Shown piece by piece: positions 56,340 through 64,000 of a DNA stretch of 64,000 nt. Origin of the DNA: Bombardia bombarda. Lineage: Eukaryota > Ascomycota > Sordariomycetes > Sordariales > Lasiosphaeriaceae. Position numbers and translations under genes: made by a program. The stretch lies in the NCBI GenBank assembly GCA_030512295.1, contig JAULSR010000002.1:5952001-6016000 (forward strand). The letters are read 5' to 3'. How positions within the stretch are numbered: the stretch's first letter is position 1; each line of letters opens with the position of its first letter. The notes beneath the pieces are model-generated. The model was not told where the DNA came from and did not search any database. It saw only the letters and a list, made by a program, of their open reading frames with translations.

Positions 56340-58542
56340 CTACTCCTCATCCTCCCCATCTTCACCCTCATCCTCCTCATCCACATCCTCATCCCCATCC
56401 TCCTCCCCTGCTTCCTCCCTCTTTTTCTTCTCTTTCCCCTCCTGCACCATATACTCCCACTCCCAACTACTCACGGCCCCCATCCCCACCTTATTCAACA
56501 CGCCCCTACTACCAGGATACACCCAATGACCCATCTCGGCCTTGTACCGCTTCTGCGGCCCCGGCTCCTTCTGCGGCACGGCAGCTCTGACGGGCTCCTG
56601 CCCCGGGGGAGGATTCTGCTGCAGCATGGCCCAGAGATGCTTCTCCTCTTGGTAGGCGGCGCGGGCGTCGAGCCCGTCTGCGTACGCCTCTTGCTCGAGC
56701 GATTGTTTGATGTGATAGGCGAGAGCGCGCTGCTCGGGGAGGGTGATTTGGCGTAGGTCTTCGGGTATGTAGCATTCGTAGGCTTCGTCTAGGTCGAGGT
56801 TGATGGCATGGGTGGTGACGGTGGTTGATTGGTTGGTATCAGGTTGTTCATCGCTGTCGTTATCGTCATCGCTGTCATCGTCGTCGTTGTCGTCGTTCTC
56901 ATTATCTTCCGCTTCGTCTTCGTCGACGGCGGATAGCGCATTCGATGAATCACTATCGTACGTCGACCATAGCTCCTCACTGCGCCCTTTTTCTTTTCCT
57001 GTCTTGGGAGGAGGTTCCAGACCAAGTGCCTTCTCAACATCATCGTACGACATAATATCCTGCGCCTGACCCCCCTCCCCCTCACTATCGCTCCCATCAC
57101 CATCACCATCGCCCTCATCTTCCTCCCGCAGATCATCAACAACCCCCCAAGCCTATCATCGCGCACATCAAGCCTCAGCCGTCTCGGACAGCGCGCCCAA
57201 AACTCGCGCCTATCGCGCTTCAGACCAAGACCAAGCGACAGCACCGCCGCCTTCACGTCTCCTTTGTGCACAACCCCTTGTGCCTCGGGATACTCCGCCC
57301 TGATGGCGCGGTCGCGGTTCTGACCCACATATATAGCGGCCGCTATGATCCGGCTGGTAATGGACACGACCAGCGAGTACAAGTCCTCGAGCGCGGTGGC
57401 GCGTATGGCGGGCTTGTCGTCAGACATGCTCGTCCAGTTATATTCGGGGAAGGAGGCGTTCATAAACACGCGCTCTGACAGCAGCAGCCAGTTGGGAACG
57501 ACAAAGAGTTCCATGGCGGGGCGCACTTGGGGTGTAAATGGCGATATGGGTCTAGACGGGGACGTGGAGCAGAAGAAGCAGATGACTGAGAACCGTCCAT
57601 GTCTTCATCTTCATCTTTATCTTCTTCTTCCTTCTTCTTCTTCCCCTCCTTCTCCTCGCCATCCTCCTCCTCCTCCTCCTCCTCCTCCTCCTCCTCCTCC
57701 TCAAGCGGCTCACAGTCACCCGTCGTAATAAGCCAGCTATTTCTTCCCCACCTCCCCGCCTCTTCCCTGTCCTCCGCCTCATCCTGCCTCAGCGAGAGCG
57801 CATCAGCCGCCTGCTCCAGCGCGCTGCAGCACGCCTGGCTGAGCTCTATGGCTGCGGGCAGATCGGCCGGCGCGACGGGCTCGCGGGGGTTCACCTTCGC
57901 GCTGATGTCGGAAGGGACGCCGTCGTGGAGCAGCTCGAGATACTGCGCGACCTCGAACTCGCTCTTGGTCTTGATCCTGGCGGCGATCTTGGCTGCATCG
58001 CTACTGCCTATCCGCGCCAGCGCTTCAAAAAACAGCTCCTTCTCCTCGCCGGTCCAGTAGGTGAGACCGATCTGAGAGGGCTCGAGCTTTTGGGGCTCTT
58101 CAGAGGGCACGAAGCGCTCGGCAGCGTCCTGGATGTCCTCGTTGAGCAGGTTCATGTACTCGGTGTTTACTATGCCCCTGGCACGTTTGAACGGGCGGTG
58201 TTCTATCACATGGGTGCTGGGCGAGCGTTTTCTTGGGCGCTTTTGTGGTCGTCGGGCTGCTGCTCCAGACGAAGAACTGTCCTGATTTTCTGGGTCCTGG
58301 TCTTCTGTGGGAGAGGCCATGGCAGCATCGCTGCCACTGTCCTCATTTTGGGGCACGAAGTCGCTGCCATCAGACTCAACATCCATGTGGTGGTCTTGGT
58401 GGCTTTGAGCAAGTAGTAGGGGGTCGATCGGGTAGTCGATGTTTGCACGATGCTCAGCCATATTTGCTTCATGATCAAAGGCATGATGATGTCCCTTGTT
58501 GGATTGGCCGACATAGCCGCCAGACTGAATGTCCAAATCCAT
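56340..58542 (-). CDS. RRN5: RNA polymerase I upstream activation factor subunit Rrn5-like, two frameshifts
   Basis: SANT-domain subunit of the Pol I upstream activation factor, acting at the rDNA promoter. It is read from the ATG at 58542 to TAG at 56340-56342. Three successive frames join into one 734-aa protein if two bases are restored, one at the G run 57558-57561 (four, needs five) and one at the C run 57143-57148 (six, needs seven). The SANT helix block YWTGEEKELFFEALARIGSS lies at about 160-205. A Glu tract of about 15 residues (57666-57705) separates it from the conserved region FTPQVRPAMELFVVPNWLLL, NWTS, KPAIRATALEDLYSLVVSIT and a histone-fold-like stretch, then DVKAAVLSLG and RRLRLDVRDD. 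The C-terminal half is acidic with MSYDDVEKALGL and a helix LPEQRALAYHIKQSLEQEAY. No other damage, so the gene is probably functional. Confidence 0.85.
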
Positions 58543-58847
58543 GATCAGTTTGGGCTTTGTGTAGCCACAAATGGCAGTCTTCTGTTCGTTCGGCCGGCTT
58601 CTGAGATGAAACGAGTGCGAGGTTGAGAAGTACCTCCGTACCTTTGACAAGGCCTTTTGCAGATCCTAGGAATCGCCAAGACTCCCAAGAGCCGCCCGCT
58701 GGAAATGTCAAGTCCCCGCTAATGCAGCTCGGCAAATACTTAGCGCGCGTAGGTTTAGGCAGCCAAGCTAGCCCAAATTGGTTCAAGATATAACAACGTC
58801 CCGTCGATTGACCTCTTGGGAAGAAACTAAGTTGAACAACATAAACT
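58543..58847. promoter_or_regulatory. Compact divergent promoter, RRN5 and IRC3
   Basis: Only 305 bases separate the two start codons, so both genes must share promoter space. No other feature is visible. Confidence 0.55.
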
Positions 58848-60912
58848 ATGAGGGGGATGATCATACGCGCTCGCAATGCGCTGAACCTCGGAGGGCATCG
58901 GGTAAATCTGGTACAGCTGTTCAGGCAGCACACTTCGAGACCTTCATCTCGTCTGGTTTTCTCAAGAACCCTTTCCTGTGCTTCGGGACTTCAGACGCTC
59001 CAGACGCAGCCCATTCAGCTTCGTGACTACCAGGAAGAATGCATCCAGGCTGTCCTGGGCTCGCTGGACAATGGACATAAACGGTTAGGTATCTCGCTGG
59101 CTACCGGCAGCGGCAAAACAGTACGTGGCCTCTTCGTCCGAATCGTCCTCGACCAAGCTCACCCATACCCAGGTCATCTTCACCCAGCTTATTAATCGGG
59201 TCAAGCCACGTTCTGAAGATGCCACTCAGACCCTTATCGTGGCACACAGGAGAGAGCTGGTCGAACAGGCCGCTCGACACTGCAGCGGCGCATACCCAGA
59301 CAAGACCATCGACATCGAGATGGGCAAGCTCTCCGCCTCTGGCGCCGCCGACATCACCGTCGCCAGCCTCCAGAGCATTGTCTCCGGGGACCGTCTTCTC
59401 AAATACGACCCCAACAGATTCAAGCTGGTCCTGGTAGACGAAGCCCACCACATCGTCTCGCCCGGCTACATGAAGATCCTGAGCCACCTGGGCCTCGACA
59501 GCAAACGGCCCAGCTCACCCCACCTGGTGGGCGTATCCGCCACATTCTCCCGCTTCGACGGCCTCAAACTAGGTGCCGCAATAGACGAGATTGTCTACCA
59601 CAAGGACTACGTCGACATGATCGGCGACAAGTGGCTGTCCGATGTCATCTTCACCACCGTGCAGTGGGCCGTCGACCTGTCACGCGTGGAGACGGCTGGG
59701 AAGGGAAACCTCGGGGAGTTTGTATCGTCGGCCCTGTCTAAAACCGTCAACACCGCCGAGGCCAACGACATCGCCATCCGTGCGTGGTTCGCAAAGGCGA
59801 CGGGCAGGAAGTCGACCCTGGTCTTTTGCGTCGATCTCGACCACGTGGCGGCAATGACCCAGAGATTCCGCCATCACGGAATCGATGCTCGCTTTGTGAC
59901 GGGCGACACTCCGTCGCGGGAGAGGGCTGAGCGTTTGGATGCGTTCAAGAGGGGAGAGTTCCCTGTGCTGGTCAACTGTGGCGTCTTCACTGAGGGGACT
60001 GACATACCCAATATTGACTGTATCCTCCTGGCGAGACCGACGAAATCGAGAAACCTGCTCGTCCAGATGATTGGACGAGGGATGAGGCTGCATCCGGGGA
60101 AGGAGAATTGTCATATTATTGATATGGTGTCGAGTCTGAGTATCGGTGTTATTACAACACCCACGCTCCTTGGGCTCGACCCTGCCATGCTTCTCGACAA
60201 CGCCTCGGCCGATAAGATGGAAGAACTTCGAGACCTCAAAGCGGCGGAAGAAAGCAGCGTTTCTAAATTCGTCGCTGCTCCAGAACCGACAGAGCGCTCC
60301 CACAAAATTACGCTCACGGACTATGAGTCGGTCTTTGATCTGATCGCCGATACCTCTGGCGAGCAGCACATTCGCGCAACCAGCCCATTGTCTTGGGTCC
60401 AAGTTGGGCAGGACAAATATGTGCTCGCCAGTCCCACCAAGACATTCTTAAGACTCGAGAAGGTCGAGGACAACGACTCAGACACCCCTCTGTGGAGGGG
60501 CTGGGAAGTGCGTGCCTTACCAGCGAGCGCAAAGGCCAAGTTTGCCGCGCCCCGGGAGCTCTTGACTGCCACGACCTTTGTAGATGCTGTGCATGGATGT
60601 GACCACTATGCAAAAGAAGCGTTCCCGTACACCTTCATTTCCAGAAGGCAGCGTTGGCGAGAAGGGCCTGCCACGGAAAAACAGCTCAAGTTCTTGAACC
60701 AGACAAGGAGCGGCGAGGATCAACTCGAGGCGAAGCGCATCACGAGAGGGCAGGCCGCCGACATGATCACCAAGCTCAAGCACGGCGCCCGCGGGAGGTT
60801 CTCAAAGCTACAAGCAGACAAGAAACGGGAGATTAAGTTGGTTCTGGCTGCCGATGGGGTTCGGGCACAGAAGCGTCGCGAAACCGTGTCGGTGGGTCCT
60901 TTACTGCATTGA
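58848..60912 (+). CDS. IRC3: Mitochondrial DEAH-type helicase IRC3
   Basis: Superfamily 2 DNA helicase of mitochondria; yeast Irc3 protects mitochondrial DNA. Exons 58848-59120 and 59173-60912 give 670 aa; the intron is only 52 bp (GTACGT...CAG) and cuts directly after Walker A. The N-terminus is Arg/Ser-rich with few acids, fitting a presequence. Motifs in order are Q-like LRDYQEECIQ (about 61), I ATGSGKT (85-91), Ia VAHRRELVEQA, II VDEAHH, III GVSATFSRFDG, IV-V around VFCVDLDHV, VLVNCGVFTEGTDIPN, and VI QMIGRGMRLHPGK. The C-terminal part (about 440-670) is the Irc3-specific extension, with RRQRWREGPATEKQLKFLNQ near its end. All motifs are intact. Confidence 0.94.
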
Positions 60913-61587
60913 TATGCTTCTGTTTGTTGTGCCGTGGTCTGGGGCGTTTTAAGGATATGATTTAAAGTCGGGCTACACAAGTGAAGCTTTTGCGGAGGAA
61001 ATGAGTGGAAATGGGTCCGGGGCAGGCCTTAATGACCCATTGAGGTACGGGCTGGTCCTTCCCATCCCAACTCGACGGGGCCAGGACGTGGGGCCTATCG
61101 ATCAGACGAATGGGTCATCTGGTAACAGCGCCAGCCTGGAATGTGCCTTCCCGTCCTAGTTTTGCAACGTTGAGCGACGCTGAGTGACGCTGAGAGAGCA
61201 CACCGTCATTCTATCTGGTCCGTCCTATGACCCTCGGATGGCGGCGACTGAGACGACACAGGTTGGCTGTTCGGGGCGTGCCCGCCGGCACCCTCGGCAC
61301 CCACTCACCCACGATGTAAAGAACAACCAGTCTGTTCTCTCTCATCTGGTCTGATCTTCTCTACCCCGCCGTGCTTTTCGACGCCTGGTGCGCGGAGAGC
61401 TGCATTCACATACTTTTTTGGCTCATCCTTCATTCACATATTTCTGACCCAATCTTCACCTATAAATTTGGAGGCTGGGCGAGAGATAGCTCTTTCTCTC
61501 CCTGTTCTGCATCTTTACCAACTTGAGGAATCACTTCGAGCTCACCGCAGACACTCCGAGCAAATCACCCACTGTAACGCTTTCAAC
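60913..61587. other. Intergenic, IRC3 to next gene
   Basis: 3' flank of IRC3, then a CT-rich leader upstream of the ATG at 61588. It has a TTGAGCGACGCTGAGTGACGCTGAG direct repeat (GACGCTGAG twice) near 61170-61195. No gene. Confidence 0.5.
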
Positions 61588-63188
61588 ATGGGCCTGAAAG
61601 AACGTTTTGAGTACCTGAGATTCGGGATACTCAATCGGTTACCCGCCTTCAAATTACCAGTACAATTACTCAGGCGACACGCACCCTGCGGACCTGACGA
61701 GATAAACTGCAGTGCCGCTCCGCACGCTTATCCCGAAAGCAAACGCATCCTGCCATCCAACCCACCCCAGCCCGAACCTTTAACCCCCGATATGGGCCCG
61801 ACCGTCGTGGAATTATCAGAACTTCGACAACGCACCGCCACGAGTGCAGAACAACCACTCACCGAGCACGAGGGTTTGTGTATCCCCGCCGAGGCCAAGC
61901 AAAGAGGCACATCAAAGACACAGGCGATACCAATCAAGCCCCAGGTGATACCGCCGGCACGGGACGTGACCGCCCACCACTACAGAACCACCGCCGATGT
62001 CGTAGCTCGCGGAGAATTTCCCAACCGGCAGCACAAACAACAGGCAGGCGGTCCCGACCACGTTCGACCTTGGCTGTACATCGACAAGGTCGCTTGCATC
62101 GCAGCACAGAGCAACGATCCGAAGGTCAACCACAACGGCCAACGGCCAGTGCGGCTGGTCAGTGACGAATACTTCGCCTTCCCACCGCCCGACATGGCCG
62201 AGCACAACCGAAAGCTCAACGAATACCAAGGCCGCTTCGCCTCACCCCCGCGCAATGGCTTCGACATGGACGAAATCTCAGACACAATCGACGACTACTC
62301 CAAAGCTAACAAAGCCTACGACGAGGAAGTCGCAAGAGAAGTCTCTTTACGCACCACCCTCCGACACGCCGCCCAAACCAAGATTGAGGCCCTCCAACAA
62401 ATCGAAGACGAGCGCCAGCATGTCTACTCGGCCGTCCGCAGACGCCACTCACGACGCCTCAACCCCGACGAGCGCCAATACCTCATGGACCTCAACGACG
62501 CAGCCAGCGAAACCAAGATGGAACAGGCCAAGCTCAACATCGCCATGAACCAAAGCATGCTGCGCGGCAAGCACCACGTCGAGAACGCGCTCCGCTGGGA
62601 CTACGACCGCGTCGGCGCCACAGTCAAGAAGCGCCAAGCAGAACTCAAGCAGAAAGCATTCATTGAGGAAACGTCCCAGACGTTGGAGCGCATCCTCAAG
62701 GCCGGAACAAAAGACGGCGCAGCAGAACCAGTCGACTGGCAGTCCGGCCCGGAAAACACGGCCAACCGCCCCGTCGTGGAAGAGTTCATCAACCGCGGCC
62801 TGCGGAGCAAGTACCTCTACGAAGACGACCTTTACGATGTTGATCTAAGTAAGGATACCAGCCAGATCGCCGCCGTCCCGGCGTGGTTCCCCATTTTAGA
62901 GGCCAAGCGGATTATCAAGCTGCAGGCTAAGGAGCCCAAGCTGCGGTTCATGGAGCTTATGAGCGTCGTGGCGGGGCTTGGCAGAGCGGTGTATTTGCAG
63001 GAGAGCAGCAAGAAGACTACTACGGAAGAGAAGAAAAAGACGCCGGCGGTCGAGAAGTTCTGGCACGATGAGAATCCGGCGTGGCCGTATGATACGTGGC
63101 GGAAGAAGGGAGGGTATTGGGTGTGTCGGACGGGGCCGGAGGCGTCGCCGGCGGAGAGGAAGTGTGTTGTGTGTCGCGAGGCGCAGGG

Positions 63189-63227
<39 letters not shown>

Positions 63228-63381
63228 TGGCAGTGGTGGTGCTGGTGTTGGAGCGTCGGACAAGGAGCTGTATGAGAAGCTCATGGCTGCTATTGCGGAG
63301 GCGACGGAGGAGGCGCTGGTGGGGGAGAAGATTGCGCTGAGGAGGAGGATGGAGGAGGCGGGGAGGAGGCCTTTTTTTTAG
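61588..63381 (+). CDS. Coiled-coil protein of unknown function with poly-Ala tract
   Basis: A single-exon ORF of 597 aa from the first ATG (61588, context CAACATGG); the open frame extends upstream to 61468 without another ATG. I do not recognise a family. Residues about 1-230 are polar and Pro-rich. The region around 175-220 includes WLYIDKVACIAAQSNDPKV and VRLVSDEYFAFPPPDM. Residues about 235-400 form long charged helices, probably coiled coil (LRHAAQTKIEALQQIEDERQ, YLMDLNDAASETKMEQAKLN). Then comes a block PAWFPILEAKRIIKLQAKEP and a C-terminal KKGGYWVCRTGPEASPAERK followed by CVVC, a possible zinc-binding knuckle with two to three Cys. After it a GCT repeat encodes about 13 Ala. The frame is intact and codon use resembles the neighbours. 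Confidence 0.75.
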
Positions 63382-64000
63382 GATTTGAGGGGGGAATGAT
63401 ATCACGAGAGGTTTTATTCTGGGGTGGGATATATTTGGGGACGCAGGCAAGCTTGGTTTAGCGATTTTATGATTCGGTTTTTAATCTGGAGTTGGGAAAG
63501 GAAGGAAGCATTTTATTGCGGTATACCCCTTGCTGGCTTGCGAAAGGAAAGGAAAGGAACATATGGGCGTTGATATTTTCCACGGAGGGAAGCCCCTGCT
63601 GGCTGGGACTGGGAGATGTCTTTTTGATATCGATTGATGGTTTTTTGTTCTGAGGAGGGAGGGAGGCTACATGATACGTAGTCATCTACATAATATCTGG
63701 TGGGTAAATACATGGCATATGGCACGGTATGGTATTGGGAAATATTGGGACTGGTTGGCTGGTTGGCTGGCGGGGAGTTAAACGAAACGGGTGTAAATAA
63801 TATTTGGGAGTCATCTACGAGAAGCTGGGCAACCACGCACATACACTTACTTTGTCTTGCGTTACGTTGAGCAGGACCTCACGCGCACCTCTTTAGCGAT
63901 AATAAACGAGTCCAGCGGCGATGGCTGGTATTCTTTCATAAAAATTGAACATTTGGGTTAAGTGTGTCAGAGAGAGATGACTTGAAGATGGTATAATGAA
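63382..64000. other. 3' flank to window end
   Basis: No gene recognised. A short direct repeat (GGTTGGCTGGTTGGCTGGC) lies near 63753. The reverse-strand ORF 63842-63513 has no features of a gene. Confidence 0.5.

Overview
This is a window from the nuclear genome of a filamentous ascomycete, most likely a member of the Sordariomycetes (the order cannot be fixed from here). The evidence is short spliceosomal introns (about 50-200 bp, GTRNGT donors, CTRAC-type branch sites), a dispersed single 5S rRNA gene very close to the Neurospora type, an intron-bearing tRNA-Gln, GC-rich genes separated by long CT-rich leaders, and Pezizomycotina-type proteins (QutR/QA-1S quinate repressor, Atos-domain protein, GH72 glucanosyltransferase, Zn2Cys6 factor).

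Layout. 1-3.7 kb: tRNA-Gln(UUG), a short-chain dehydrogenase with one frameshift, and a decayed tyrosinase pseudogene. 3.7-14.6 kb: a repeat-rich, gene-poor island. It holds an orphan four-TM protein, a GH72 beta-1,3-glucanosyltransferase, a MITE-like element, six arrays of one degenerate 15-bp minisatellite, two diverged copies of a longer dispersed element, a hairpin-unit tandem array and a retroelement relic. 15-64 kb: ordinary core genome, with a conserved low-complexity protein, a PH-domain protein, eIF3g, 5S rRNA, SRP68, a large mitochondrial PPR protein, an Atos-domain protein, FYV7, TFIIF-alpha (TFG1), BUD13/CWC26, a small unknown protein, a Zn2Cys6 regulator, the quinate repressor, the Pol I factor RRN5, the mitochondrial helicase IRC3 and a coiled-coil unknown.

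The core genes serve gene expression at many levels: Pol I (RRN5), Pol II (TFG1), splicing (BUD13), rRNA processing (FYV7), 5S rRNA, translation initiation (eIF3g), protein targeting (SRP68) and mitochondrial expression (PPR protein, IRC3). They do not form a pathway cluster. Several are divergent pairs: SRP68/PPR, Atos/FYV7, BUD13/unknown and RRN5/IRC3.

Two results stand out. First, at least eight single-base losses, nearly all in runs of 4-6 G or C, break six otherwise intact genes, including TFG1 and RRN5, which are essential in yeast. This is best read as homopolymer under-calling in the assembly, so the frameshifts should not be taken as gene loss. The tyrosinase differs: it also has a nonsense codon and a lost copper ligand. 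Second, the 15-bp minisatellite (consensus GGGATAGTTGTARRT) recurs in at least six places between 4.7 and 14.6 kb. In one place it forms the interior of a 167-bp element with 20-bp terminal inverted repeats, and in two others it is the end module of a longer repeat. This looks like an undescribed repeat family.
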